A stretch of DNA of 33,669 nucleotides, taken from assembly GCA_028282685.1 (NCBI GenBank), contig JANQHK010000017.1, positions 1-33,669 on the forward strand. The letters are read 5' to 3'. A program made the position numbers and the translations under genes. Below the pieces are notes generated by a model. That model was not told the origin of the DNA and searched no databases. It was given only the letters and a program-made list of their open reading frames with translations. Positions 23,054 through 31,230 of this stretch are shown here, piece by piece (the stretch's first letter is position 1; each line of letters opens with the position of its first letter). The stretch is from Phycisphaeraceae bacterium (GTDB lineage: Bacteria > Planctomycetota > Phycisphaerae > Phycisphaerales > Zrk34).

Positions 23054-24493
23054 TCAGAAGGTGAACGCGTTGTAGAGATCGAAGAAATCGTCGAAGGCCG
23101 GGCGCACACGTTCCTCGATGGTGAAGCGCATGATGTGCTTGGTCAGGTCCGTTGAGCCGTTCAGAACCACGTGCTCCCCCCCGCCGGTGTCTGTGATCGT
23201 CTTGTAATTTCGGTGGGTCATGACGGCGGGATATATCGCAACAGCGTGGATCTTGATGCGGTTGTACTTGTATTCGTCTTCGATCAACTTGGTGATATCG
23301 GGCAACTCGGCGGCATGCGAAGGCATGTCACCAACGATCACCAAGTGCTTCTCCGCCTCATCGCTCCAGCCTAGTTTCAGGCAGGCGCGCAGACCGGAAA
23401 GGATCGATTCCTCGGGGCTCCGGTTACCGCCGTGCGCCGTAATGCGCAGCAGGAAGGTACGGATGCGCGCGGTGCTGTCGGTCAGGGGGTGCGGCTCAAC
23501 GACGTCGGCATCGGTGGTGTCGCGGTACGCGCAGAAGCCGAACCGCATTTTCTGCGACAGGTCGTTCAGCACCAGCACAAGCCGATCCACCTCGGCCTGA
23601 GCTTTTTCGATCGCGTTGCGCATCGAACCCGTGCCGTCCATCGCCACCGTCAGGTCGATGTTGGTCTTGGCCAGTGTATCGAGATAGTTGATGAGTTCAG
23701 AAAACTTCTCCGCGGAAATGGCAGCGATCCAGGGCGCCAGTTGGTTCTGGTAGGTGGCGCGCCGATCGGGCAAGGTCGCCAGGGAAATATTGCCCATGAC
23801 CTGTATCTGCTCCTGCCATTTCCTCGGGTCGGTGGGCACCTGGGGCCAACCGATCAACCCGGCGATACGCTGGCTGGCAATGACGTGCTGGGACTTATTC
23901 ATGCGCACCACCAGTTGCTTGATGCGGCGTAACGCACTGCGGCGCAACGCCTCATCATCGCTCATCGCCGCGATGTCCAGGCCGATCAAAACCTCCCCGA
24001 TATCGCGGGAGCGCATGGCACGGCCAGCCACCAACGAAACGGTGCGCGGCTCCAGCTTGAAGCCCATCAATATGGCGGTGCGCACCACGCGCGGATCCTT
24101 CTCCTGGTCCAACGCCCCTTCGGGCAGTTCAATGCCGTGACGCACCATCGCCCATAGCGCAAAACAGCGCACGTGGAAATCGGAATCCTTCAAGACATCG
24201 AGGACAATCGGGTGAATGGCATCGTCCCGGTAGCGGTCCAGCCGCATCAGTCCGAACACGCGGTAGTGCCAGAGCTTGGCTTCCTCGAGCAGGTAGAGAA
24301 TCTGCCGTTTCTCGTTCTGGTCGATTTCGGAATACGGCAGTGGTGTAAACGGCTTACGCGGCTTGGGGCGATAGATCAGACCGGCATCAACGTCAATGAC
24401 GGGGCGGTGCTGTCCCCACGCCGCAGACGTCGCCACGATCGACAACGCCACCCACATCAGAACCAGACGGAAGCGGTGCAAGGGGCTTTTCAT
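23054..24493 (-). CDS. Exported protein with HEAT-like repeats and a vWA domain
   Basis: A 479-aa protein. A signal peptide (about 1-27) is followed by a helical HEAT-like region (about 60-225) with repeated short helices. A von Willebrand factor A domain (about 278-460) starts DLTVAMDGTGSM; D286, T288 and S290 occupy the positions of the metal-ion-dependent adhesion site, with Thr in place of the usual first Ser. GFCAYRDTTDADVVE and LVIVGDMPSHAAE follow as expected strands. The role is unknown, possibly protein-protein contacts in the periplasm. The frame opens far upstream at 24895, but the ATG at 24493 begins the signal peptide and has GGAG 8 nt ahead. It diverges from the ABC ATPase gene. 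Confidence 0.8.
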   Translation of the reverse strand: MKSPLHRFRLVLMWVALSIVATSAAWGQHRPVIDVDAGLIYRPKPRKPFTPLPYSEIDQNEKRQILYLLEEAKLWHYRVFGLMRLDRYRDDAIHPIVLDVLKDSDFHVRCFALWAMVRHGIELPEGALDQEKDPRVVRTAILMGFKLEPRTVSLVAGRAMRSRDIGEVLIGLDIAAMSDDEALRRSALRRIKQLVVRMNKSQHVIASQRIAGLIGWPQVPTDPRKWQEQIQVMGNISLATLPDRRATYQNQLAPWIAAISAEKFSELINYLDTLAKTNIDLTVAMDGTGSMRNAIEKAQAEVDRLVLVLNDLSQKMRFGFCAYRDTTDADVVEPHPLTDSTARIRTFLLRITAHGGNRSPEESILSGLRACLKLGWSDEAEKHLVIVGDMPSHAAELPDITKLIEDEYKYNRIKIHAVAIYPAVMTHRNYKTITDTGGGEHVVLNGSTDLTKHIMRFTIEERVRPAFDDFFDLYNAFTF

Positions 24494-24537
24494 AATCGCA
24501 TCTCCAAGATGTGGAATCCGGTTCATCCAGTTCATGT

Positions 24538-24546
24538 AGTATACCA
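24538..24546 (-). promoter_or_regulatory. Extended -10 promoter of the vWA gene
   Basis: Minus strand TGG-TATACT (24546-24538) is an extended -10 element, about 45 nt before the ATG. The leader carries GGAG. The -35 is AT-rich but not clearly consensus. Confidence 0.45.
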
Positions 24547-24634
24547 GCGATATGCCGACATAAAAGCACAAGCCCGCCCCGATTTGGCGTGGTCGCCGCG
24601 GAGAGGGGCGCTGTTCAAACCGCCCGCTCAGAAC

Positions 24635-24640
24635 TAGAAT
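24635..24640 (+). promoter_or_regulatory. -10-like hexamer of the ABC ATPase gene (leaderless layout)
   Basis: TAGAAT lies 7 nt before the ATG at 24648, with TGTTCA at 24612-24617 as a weak -35 at 17 nt. No Shine-Dalgarno is present. Confidence 0.4.
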
Positions 24641-24647
24641 ACGCAGC

Positions 24648-25685
24648 ATGATTCGACCCGATGACAGCGCGTCCGGCCGCACCCCCCTGCTCGAAGTGCG
24701 CGATTTACACACGCATTTCCCCGTCCGGCGCGGTCTCTTGAAAAAAACCGTGGGATATGTCAAGGCGGTGGACGGAGTCAGCTTCGATGTGTTTCCCGGT
24801 GAAACGCTGGGGCTGGTCGGGGAATCCGGCTGCGGAAAAACCACCGTCGGGCGGACCCTTTTACGCTTGATACCGGCAACGAGCGGGCAGGTCACGTTCG
24901 GCGGCGTGGACCTGTTCGCCCTCTCCGCGGGCGAGATGAAAACCTACCGCCGCAAGATGCAGATCATCTTCCAGGACCCCTATGGATCGCTGAATCCGCG
25001 CATGACGATCGGGCGGATCATCGGCGAGCCGATCCAGGTGCACGGCTTGGCGCGCGGCAGCGAGCTGAACGATCGCGTGGCATCGCTGTTGAAACGCGTC
25101 GGGCTCGATCCGGACTATGCCCGGCGATACCCGCACGAATTTTCCGGAGGCCAGCGGCAGCGCATCGGTATCGCCCGTGCCCTGGCGCTGGAGCCGAAGT
25201 TTATCGTTTGCGATGAGCCGGTCTCCGCGCTGGACGTCTCCATCCAATCGCAAGTGCTCAACCTGCTGGACGACCTTCAGGATGAGTTCGGACTGAGCTT
25301 CCTGTTCATCGCACACAACCTGGCGGTGGTGGAGCATTTCTGCGATCGCATCGCCGTGATGTACCTGGGGAGAATCGTCGAGCTGGCCGGTCGCGAGCAG
25401 CTTTACCGCAACCCGCTCCATCCCTACACGCAGGCGTTGCTCTCGGCGGTGCCCGAGCCGAATCCCGTTCGCAAACGCCAGCGCATCATGCTCACCGGCG
25501 ATGTGCCCAGCCCGATCAGCTATCTGGACGAGAAATACGGCCAGACCACAATCCAGGCCGCCCAGACTACCACGGCGACCACGGAAGAAGGCGTGGAATG
25601 CATCGACCGGGCGGCCCTGCTGGACCGCCCCCCGCTGATCGAGGTCCCCGACGATCCGGGCCACTTCGTCTCGGCCCAGCCGTAA
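24648..25685 (+). CDS. Oligopeptide/dipeptide ABC transporter ATP-binding protein (OppF/DppF type)
   Basis: The cytoplasmic ATPase of a peptide-type ABC importer, 345 aa. Walker [10 protein letters not shown] is at 58-66, the Q-loop in [12 protein letters not shown] near 108, the ABC signature FSGGQRQ at 165-171 and Walker B FIVCDEP at 185-191. The C-terminal extension with [21 protein letters not shown] is characteristic of OppD/OppF ATPases. A further 60 residues after this end in a Thr/Glu-rich stretch. Such ATPases normally work with a second ATPase, two permeases and a binding protein; none is adjacent, since the next gene is rpmE. It may serve components encoded elsewhere or lie at the end of a dispersed set. 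Confidence 0.88.
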   Translation: MIRPDDSASGRTPLLEVRDLHTHFPVRRGLLKKTVGYVKAVDGVSFDVFPGETLGLVGESGCGKTTVGRTLLRLIPATSGQVTFGGVDLFALSAGEMKTYRRKMQIIFQDPYGSLNPRMTIGRIIGEPIQVHGLARGSELNDRVASLLKRVGLDPDYARRYPHEFSGGQRQRIGIARALALEPKFIVCDEPVSALDVSIQSQVLNLLDDLQDEFGLSFLFIAHNLAVVEHFCDRIAVMYLGRIVELAGREQLYRNPLHPYTQALLSAVPEPNPVRKRQRIMLTGDVPSPISYLDEKYGQTTIQAAQTTTATTEEGVECIDRAALLDRPPLIEVPDDPGHFVSAQP

Positions 25686-25723
25686 GGATGACGGGCCAAT
25701 AACCACCGCCCCGCAAACGATTC

Positions 25724-25751
25724 TTGGCAATCCGGCCGGTCCTGATATAAT
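25724..25751 (+). promoter_or_regulatory. rpmE promoter
   Basis: TTGGCA (25724-25729), 16-nt spacer, perfect TATAAT (25746-25751) with an extended -10 TG at 25743-25744. This is the strongest promoter in the window, fitting a ribosomal protein gene. The leader carries GAGGAA at 25771-25776. Confidence 0.75.
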
Positions 25752-25782
25752 ACTTGGCTCGATTGATGACGAGGAATTCGAC

Positions 25783-26049
25783 ATGAAAGACAAGATTCAT
25801 CCCAAGTACCAGTCGGTGGTGTTCGAGGACGCCAGCGCCAATTTCCGTTTTCTCACCCGCTCGACAATGACCAGCGAGCAGAAGACCAAGTGGGAAGACG
25901 GCAAGGAATACCCGCTGGTGCGTGTGGACATCTCCAGCGCCAGCCATCCGTTCTACACCGGCAAGCAGAAGTTTGTCGACGCCGCGGGCCGTGTCGAAAA
26001 GTTCCAGAAACGCTTCGGCGGGAACTACTTCGGCAAAAAGAACGATTAG
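25783..26049 (+). CDS. rpmE: 50S ribosomal protein L31, type B
   Basis: An 88-aa large-subunit ribosomal protein. It starts [28 protein letters not shown], the type B L31 opening, and has [25 protein letters not shown] near the end, the universal L31 signature. No cysteine is present, so it lacks the zinc site of type A. In bacteria with both forms, type B replaces type A under zinc shortage; whether a type A copy exists here cannot be told from the window. A strong promoter precedes it and a hairpin with a weak T-tail follows. It is 107 nt upstream of prfA, a common gene pairing. Confidence 0.93.
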   Translation: MKDKIHPKYQSVVFEDASANFRFLTRSTMTSEQKTKWEDGKEYPLVRVDISSASHPFYTGKQKFVDAAGRVEKFQKRFGGNYFGKKND

Positions 26050-26069
26050 CTGCACGATCCAGCATGACC

Positions 26070-26105
26070 AACCGTGGGCGCATCGCGCGTCCGCGGTTAT
26101 TTGTT
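26070..26105 (+). terminator. Hairpin after rpmE, probable terminator or attenuator
   Basis: A 12-bp stem with two G-U pairs (26070-26081 with 26087-26098), a 5-nt loop and a weak tail ATTTGTT. It would end the rpmE mRNA or limit read-through into prfA. Confidence 0.5.
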
Positions 26106-26156
26106 GCCATCAACGATTGACTTTGTGCCTTTTGGTCTTCATGGTTCAATGGCATC

Positions 26157-27230
26157 ATGGCTGACGACCGGCTCATCTCGAAACTGGACGAACTGCTCGA
26201 GCAGCGCGCGGCATTGGACGGGCAACTGGCCGATCCGACCGTCTCCGCCGATCACCAGAAACTGGCTGAACTCGGTCGCAAGCGTGCTGCGATCAACCCG
26301 ATCTGTCAGCTTTACGAGCAATACCGTGCCGCCGTGTCCGAAGCGGACGATCTGAAGCGATTGGTCGAATCGGACGATGCCGAGCTGCGCGGCATGGCCG
26401 AAGAGGAGCTGCCGCAACTCGAACAGCGTGCGGCCGAACTGATCGAAAAAATTCGCTCGGAACTGGTCACGGCGGACGACCGGGCGATCGGCTCGGTGAT
26501 TCTGGAACTGCGCGCCGGGGTGGGCGGCGACGAGGCGGGCATCTGGGCCGGGGACCTGTTGCAGATGTACGAGCGTTACGCCGCCGAGCACGGATGGAAA
26601 TGGCAGGTGATGGAGCATGCCCCGAACGAAATGGGCGGCTGCCGAAGCGCCGTGGTCAACGTCAGCGGTGAAAACGTCTGGCAGCGGCTGGGCTACGAAG
26701 GCGGTACGCATTGTGTCAAACGCGTGCCGGCGACCGAAAGCCAGGGGCGCATCCACACCTCCACCGCCACCGTGGCCGTGCTGCCGGAGCCCGAGGCCGT
26801 GGACGTGCAAATCAATCCCGATGACGTGGAAACGGACATCACCACCAGCCAGGGGCCGGGCGGTCAAAACGTGAACAAGGTGGCGACGGCGGTGAAACTG
26901 AAACACCGGCCCACCGGCATCGAGGTGCGCATGCAGGACACCAAGAGCCAGCATCAGAACCGCCAACTGGCCTGGCAGCTGCTGCGGGCGCGCGTGTACG
27001 AGTACTTCCAGCAGCAGGCCGACGCCGAGCGCGCCGCCTCACGCAGCAAGATGATCGGCACCGCCGAGCGCGGTGAGCGCATCCGCACTTACCGCTATAA
27101 GGACACTCTTGTCGTCGATCATCGGATCAACCGCTCGTTCAATCTCCAGGAGGTGCTGGCCGGGCGACTGGATGAATTGGCCGAGGCCCTGATCGAGCAG
27201 GACAAGGCGCAGCGTCTGGCGGCATTGTAA
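26157..27230 (+). CDS. prfA: Peptide chain release factor 1
   Basis: RF1 recognises UAA and UAG stop codons and triggers release of the finished peptide. The codon-recognition tripeptide P191-A192-T193 (PxT class, RF1 rather than RF2) lies in RVPATESQGRIHTS. The GGQ motif is at 235-237 in QGPGGQNVNKV, where the Gln acts at the peptidyl-transferase centre. At 357 aa it has normal length and a clear N-terminal helical domain. The ATG at 26157 has no Shine-Dalgarno; TTCAAT lies 6 nt before it, and TTGACT at 26117 is too far away to pair with it. The usual partner prmC (RF methyltransferase) is not next; a transposase gene follows instead. Confidence 0.95.
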   Translation: MADDRLISKLDELLEQRAALDGQLADPTVSADHQKLAELGRKRAAINPICQLYEQYRAAVSEADDLKRLVESDDAELRGMAEEELPQLEQRAAELIEKIRSELVTADDRAIGSVILELRAGVGGDEAGIWAGDLLQMYERYAAEHGWKWQVMEHAPNEMGGCRSAVVNVSGENVWQRLGYEGGTHCVKRVPATESQGRIHTSTATVAVLPEPEAVDVQINPDDVETDITTSQGPGGQNVNKVATAVKLKHRPTGIEVRMQDTKSQHQNRQLAWQLLRARVYEYFQQQADAERAASRSKMIGTAERGERIRTYRYKDTLVVDHRINRSFNLQEVLAGRLDELAEALIEQDKAQRLAAL

Positions 27231-27268
27231 ACGCAACGGCAGGAAACTATCCAGCTAAATCAATTGTA

Positions 27269-27297
27269 TCCGGCGTGGTCACATTCAGTGACCATGT
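27269..27297 (+). repeat. Left 29-nt imperfect repeat flanking the RAYT gene
   Basis: Begins TCCGGC and ends CCATGT. It contains a perfect 7-bp palindrome TGGTCAC-ATTCA-GTGACCA (27276-27294). Its inverted counterpart at 27935-27907 matches at 25 of 29 positions. Confidence 0.75.
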
Positions 27298-27312
27298 CTT
27301 ACCAAACCAGAA

Positions 27313-27891
27313 TTACTTCATATAGCGCTTGTAAGGCACACCGGACATAAACGCTCCCAATTTCAGGGCACGCTTTACGCCCCGATCCAATTCAATGCGC
27401 ACCCGTGTATGTGGATAGGATTGCCATGCGGCGGCAACCCCGTGGCGAACACTTTGGTTCAAGGTGTATCGGTAAGCCAAACGGCATTGCTTTTCATCAC
27501 GTATACAACCATCAAAGTAGCCCTTGTCTCTGCGGTCGGCCCAGAAGGGACGATGTCGGTCCGGTAGCAGATCATTGGTTAACTTCGCTACCGATCCATG
27601 CAGTTTCCGCATCATTTTGCCGAGTTGTTCACCCTCGCGAAGATAACCCAGCGTGTGATAGTGGTTGTCCAATAGCGACGTTATCCAGGGAACAAAACCA
27701 TGCCGTTGCGTGTAGTGTTCGAAGCGGTCCCAGAAGACTTGCTTGGCGGTTTCTCCGGCAAACACCGGCACGCCCTCTCTGCTACGAGCAGTGATAAAAT
27801 AGACCTGATTATCACGGTACCAGTGCTCAAAGCGGTGGCGCCCCTGATATTCGCAGTGGGAAGAATGGGAGCTTTTTCGGAAGGTCCCCAT
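27313..27891 (-). CDS. REP-associated tyrosine transposase (RAYT, IS200/Y1 family)
   Basis: A 192-aa HUH single-strand transposase relative. The HUH motif is H77-Y78-H79 in LLDNHYHTL, where two His bind the metal. The candidate catalytic Tyr is Y142 or Y140 in the AYRYTLNQSVRHGV helix, which corresponds to the RYIxxNPVRAG region of RAYTs. The N-terminal HWYRDNQVYFITARS strand is typical. In this family the enzyme cuts and joins single-stranded REP hairpins and often acts in house rather than as a spreading insertion sequence. It is full length, without frameshift. The ATG at 27891 lies 16 nt inside the right repeat, so the promoter would be within or beyond it. Confidence 0.85.
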   Translation of the reverse strand: MGTFRKSSHSSHCEYQGRHRFEHWYRDNQVYFITARSREGVPVFAGETAKQVFWDRFEHYTQRHGFVPWITSLLDNHYHTLGYLREGEQLGKMMRKLHGSVAKLTNDLLPDRHRPFWADRRDKGYFDGCIRDEKQCRLAYRYTLNQSVRHGVAAAWQSYPHTRVRIELDRGVKRALKLGAFMSGVPYKRYMK

Positions 27892-27906
27892 GTCGGATAT
27901 GTTATC

Positions 27907-27935
27907 ACATGGACACTAAAAGTGACCAAGCCGGA
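27907..27935 (-). repeat. Right 29-nt imperfect repeat flanking the RAYT gene
   Basis: On the minus strand it begins TCCGGC and ends CCATGT like the left copy; differences are single bases scattered through the unit. Its internal palindrome TGGTCAC-TTTTA-GTGTCCA has one mismatch. Confidence 0.75.
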
Positions 27936-27971
27936 AGGGGAAGGGGAAATCGGAGTCGGCGGGCGACGGGA

Positions 27972-29039
27972 TTATCCGTTGGACAATTCGATCAGCATGT
28001 TGAGCGTGGCCAGGGCCTGGCGTGAGTCGATCGCTTCCGCGGCGCGTGCCAGACCCTCTTTCAAGTCCTCGACCAGATCGGCCACAACCAGAGCCGCGGC
28101 GGCATTGAGGCAGGCGATGTGACGCGCCGGGCCCGATTCCCCGGCCAGCACGGCATACACCATCTGGGCGGACTCTTCGACGCTATCGACCTGAAGATCG
28201 GCTATCGTCGCCTGGGGCAGACCCAGGTCCTGGGGATGGACCCGGATGTGTTCAAGCCGACCCTCGTGCAAGGTGGTGATGTGCGTTGGGCCGGTGGTGG
28301 TGATTTCATCGAGTCCCGACCCGCCGCGCGTGTTGTCGGGAGAACCGTGCGTGGCGCCGTGCACCACCATGGCGTGCACCGAACCCATCTCGAGCAGGGC
28401 CTGGGCGAAGGGTTCGGTCAAGGCGTTGTCGTAGACGCCGATCACCTGCCTGCGAGCGCCGGCGGGGTTGGTCAGCGGCCCGACCAGATTAAAGATGGTG
28501 CGGAAGCCGATCTGCTTGCGGACATGGGCGACATGCTTCATCGCCGGATGGTGGACCGGGGCATAGGCAAAGCAGATGCGGGCCTCGGCCAAACATTTCT
28601 CCAGCGTGGCATCGTCGACTTCCAGTTTGACCCCCAGGGCTTCAAGCACCTGGGATGAACCGGACTTGCTGGTCACCGAGCGGTTGCCGTGCTTGACCAC
28701 GGCGGCGCCGGCGGCGGCGGCGATCATCGCGGCCGTGGTGGAAATGTTGAACGTGCGGGAATGATCCCCTCCCGTCCCCACCACGTCGATCACCTCCACC
28801 CCTTCGGGAACGGTAATAGGACGCACGTGCTGACGCATGACCTGGGCAGCGCCAATGATTTCATCCAACACCGGACCGCCCGGACGGCTCTGCAACGCCA
28901 TCAACAGCGCACCGATCTGGGCGTCTTCGGCCTGACCGGTCATGATGGCGCCAAAGACCTGCCGAGTCTGATCGCGGCTAAGACAGGCCCCTTGCGCCAA
29001 CTCCGCCAGGAGTGAACGAATATCGCTCGACGTATCCAC
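27972..29039 (-). CDS. trpD: Anthranilate phosphoribosyltransferase
   Basis: Transfers phosphoribose from PRPP to anthranilate, the second step of tryptophan synthesis. GTGGD at 88-92 binds PRPP, and KHGNR at 116-120 followed by SVTSKSGSSQVLEALG is the family signature. The 355-aa length is normal. I place the start at the GTG at 29039 because GGAGA (29049-29045) stands 5 nt upstream and homology begins there; an in-frame ATG at 29063 has no ribosome site. No other trp gene is adjacent, so it is a dispersed trp gene. It diverges from the outer-membrane barrel gene. Confidence 0.93.
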   Translation of the reverse strand: MDTSSDIRSLLAELAQGACLSRDQTRQVFGAIMTGQAEDAQIGALLMALQSRPGGPVLDEIIGAAQVMRQHVRPITVPEGVEVIDVVGTGGDHSRTFNISTTAAMIAAAAGAAVVKHGNRSVTSKSGSSQVLEALGVKLEVDDATLEKCLAEARICFAYAPVHHPAMKHVAHVRKQIGFRTIFNLVGPLTNPAGARRQVIGVYDNALTEPFAQALLEMGSVHAMVVHGATHGSPDNTRGGSGLDEITTTGPTHITTLHEGRLEHIRVHPQDLGLPQATIADLQVDSVEESAQMVYAVLAGESGPARHIACLNAAAALVVADLVEDLKEGLARAAEAIDSRQALATLNMLIELSNG

Positions 29040-29083
29040 GGTGCTCTCCAGTCCGCTGCACATTCGGATGATGAGGCGGCCCC

Positions 29084-29089
29084 AGTGTA
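29084..29089 (-). promoter_or_regulatory. -10-like hexamer of trpD
   Basis: TACACT on the minus strand (29089-29084) is about 44 nt before the GTG start. No clear -35 is seen. Confidence 0.3.
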
Positions 29090-29129
29090 CCCGATCGCCT
29101 CACCGGGTGATATTGGGGGATTTCTCATG

Positions 29130-29159
29130 TTGCCTGTAGGACAGGATTTGTCATACAAT
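29130..29159 (+). promoter_or_regulatory. Predicted promoter of the barrel-lipoprotein-FecR operon
   Basis: TTGCCT (29130-29135), 18-nt spacer, TACAAT (29154-29159). The start would be near 29166, giving a leader of about 24 nt with AGGA before the ATG at 29190. Confidence 0.5.
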
Positions 29160-29189
29160 CCCCGCTTTACGGGACCAGGAAAACACAGC

Positions 29190-30689
29190 ATGCGTATCAA
29201 CCTCTATTTGTTGATTGTGACGGCTGCGGTAGTCTGGATGGGATCGGCCGAGGCGGTTCGCGCCCAGGCCGACGCCGCCTCCCGTTTGGAGCGCCAACTT
29301 CGCCAGGTCGAGCAGGATTACATCCTCCAGGTGAATCGCGGTTTGAGTCTCGGCGAGCGCGCGCAGTTCGGGTACGGCGCCGAAGTCAATTACGCCTTCA
29401 TGGCCATCGACGATACCGACCAGGCCACGCATCTGCTGCACCGGATCGATGCGCGCCTGTTTGCGCTGGTGAACATCGACCAAGCCCACCAGTTCTACGG
29501 CCGATTGCGTTTCGATTACCGCCACTACAACGAAGATGACGGTTTCACCGGCGACGATTACGAACTGGAATACCCGCTCAGCGATCGCTATTGGTACCGC
29601 TTCAATCTGCGCGAAGCGATACGTGCCCAGGAAGGACGCAGCATATCCGACAACCTGACCGTCCAGATCGGTCGCCAGTACGTGCTGTGGGCCAGCGGTC
29701 TGACTTTCACCAACGAGTTGTACGCCGTGCGCAGCTGGCTGGAACTGGCCGGTCCGCAGATCGAGCTGCAAGGGCTGGTGGGCTACACGCCCGAATCCTC
29801 TTTCTACGACATCGATTCCTCGCGCCTCAGCTACAACGGCGATACGCAACGTTTCTTCTTCGGGGGAATGCTGACGTACAACGGCCTGCGCGATCACCGC
29901 CCTTACGTCTTCTACCTCGGCCAGCGCGATAACAACGATGAAGACGACGGGGTGTTGCTGGTCGAGAATCCCCTGCCCCTGCCGCCGGACTTTATCGAGT
30001 TCCCGTTCGACACCCATTACGACAGCGATTACTTCGGGGTCGGCTCGACGGGCGACCTGATCTGGCCGCAGTTGAAATACAAGGCCGAATTCGTCTATCA
30101 GATCGGCTCGACGCTCTCTTCAACGCTGGGCGTGGGAGTGGATCCGGAAGATCCGCAGACCGAAGACGACATCGAGGCCTGGGCCGCCCGAATCGAACTG
30201 CGCTGGCTGTTCCAAGACAACAACCTCAGCGAATTGATCTTCGAGACGATTCTGGCCAGCGGCGACGACGACCGGTTCCTCGACACCACCAACACCCTCG
30301 GCGGCAACACCGCCGGCACCGACGACAACGCCTTCAACGCTTTCGGGTATGCTGATACGGGCCTGGCCTTCGCCGCCCCCGTCAGCAACCTGATGCTCTT
30401 CCGCATCGGCGCCGCCGCCAATCCCCTGCGCAATCATCTCACGTTCAAAAATCTGCGCACGGGATTCAACCTTTTCGTGATTAACAAAATGGACGCCGAT
30501 GCGCCGCACAACGAAGCCACCCGCGACGAACGCTACCTGGGATTTGAATCCGATGTGTTCGTCGACTGGCAATTGACTTCCGATGTGACGTTGCGATTTC
30601 GTTACGGCATCTTCTTCCCCGGTTCGGGCATCAACGGTGACCGCGATCCGCGAAACTTCCTTTATACCGGTGTGACCTATGCATTCTGA
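29190..30689 (+). CDS. Outer-membrane beta-barrel protein (alginate-export/porin type)
   Basis: A 499-aa exported protein. The signal peptide (about 1-25, ending VRA) is followed by a short helix (about 28-45) and a long series of amphipathic strands rich in Tyr, Asp and Arg. The last residue is Phe, in the pattern YTGVTYAF, the usual barrel-assembly signal. The strand spacing and the LQVQIGRQ-like segment (TVQIGRQYVLWASG, about 160-173) resemble AlgE-type alginate export barrels; the transported molecule is unknown. The start is the ATG at 29190, which begins the signal peptide; the frame opens earlier at 29085. Its end overlaps the next gene by 11 nt. Confidence 0.75.
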   Translation: MRINLYLLIVTAAVVWMGSAEAVRAQADAASRLERQLRQVEQDYILQVNRGLSLGERAQFGYGAEVNYAFMAIDDTDQATHLLHRIDARLFALVNIDQAHQFYGRLRFDYRHYNEDDGFTGDDYELEYPLSDRYWYRFNLREAIRAQEGRSISDNLTVQIGRQYVLWASGLTFTNELYAVRSWLELAGPQIELQGLVGYTPESSFYDIDSSRLSYNGDTQRFFFGGMLTYNGLRDHRPYVFYLGQRDNNDEDDGVLLVENPLPLPPDFIEFPFDTHYDSDYFGVGSTGDLIWPQLKYKAEFVYQIGSTLSSTLGVGVDPEDPQTEDDIEAWAARIELRWLFQDNNLSELIFETILASGDDDRFLDTTNTLGGNTAGTDDNAFNAFGYADTGLAFAAPVSNLMLFRIGAAANPLRNHLTFKNLRTGFNLFVINKMDADAPHNEATRDERYLGFESDVFVDWQLTSDVTLRFRYGIFFPGSGINGDRDPRNFLYTGVTYAF

Positions 30690-31230
30690 GCAACCTACGC
30701 GCGTGATGATCGTTCTTAAGACCTGGCAGATCACGGCCCTGCTGCTGCTGACGGGGGCGGCGCTGGCCGGTTGCCAGGGCACCCTCGTCAAGGAAACGGT
30801 GGATACCGAGTACGACTCGGCCAACGCCGTCGCCGCGGTCGATTTCTGGCATCGGGTGGCCGAGCGCCCCATCTGCACCAACAACGAAGCGCTGCACGGC
30901 CTGCTCCTCTTCGACGAGGGCAAGGACATCTGCAACGACTACAATGAACGCCTGCTCCTGCTCAAATCCAAGGGCTACCTGAGCGACTCGTTCAACGCGC
31001 CGGCCAACCAGGCGGTGCAACGCGGCACCGTCGCCAAGGTGCTCTGCCATATCCTGGATATCCAGGGAGGTTTATCGATGCGGCTGATCGGCCCGCATCC
31101 ACGTTATGCCACGCGCGAGTTGGTCTATCTGGAAGTTTTTCCACCCTGCTCGCCCAATCAGTCGATGTCCGGCATAGAATTTGTGGACGCTATCAGTCGT
31201 TCAGAAACCTACCAGGAGGACCGGCCATGA
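30679..31230 (+). CDS. Lipoprotein of unknown function
   Basis: A 183-aa lipoprotein with a hydrophobic segment ending in the lipobox LAGC (Cys near 32). The mature part is acidic, with several cysteines and a VYLEVFPPCSP stretch; I recognise no domain. The ATG at 30679 overlaps the barrel gene's end, which suggests translational coupling; the ATG at 30706 would still leave a complete signal and is an alternative. Its stop overlaps the FecR start (ATGA). It probably works with the barrel and FecR proteins in the envelope. Confidence 0.7.
   Translation: MHSEQPTRVMIVLKTWQITALLLLTGAALAGCQGTLVKETVDTEYDSANAVAAVDFWHRVAERPICTNNEALHGLLLFDEGKDICNDYNERLLLLKSKGYLSDSFNAPANQAVQRGTVAKVLCHILDIQGGLSMRLIGPHPRYATRELVYLEVFPPCSPNQSMSGIEFVDAISRSETYQEDRP

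Larger units (their letters stand above)
27269..27935 (-). mobile_element. RAYT/IS200-like element, about 667 bp
   Basis: A single Y1-type transposase gene lies between two inverted copies of a 29-nt palindrome-bearing repeat, in the gap between prfA and trpD. The layout fits a REP-associated tyrosine transposase with its REP-like hairpins. No target duplication is apparent, as expected for this class. Confidence 0.65.

Noticed and set aside
22840-23109. 89-aa minus-strand frame between the vWA and PEP-CTERM genes
   Set aside because: Ser/Pro/Arg-rich composition, overlaps both the vWA end and the PEP-CTERM leader, and has no ribosome site.
24494-24895. N-terminal extension of the vWA gene frame
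   Set aside because: It runs antisense into the ABC ATPase gene and across the divergent promoters; the signal peptide begins at 24493.
26117-26150. TTGACT as the -35 of prfA
   Set aside because: The distance to the only -10-like hexamer (TTCAAT) is 22 nt, too long for a sigma70-type promoter.
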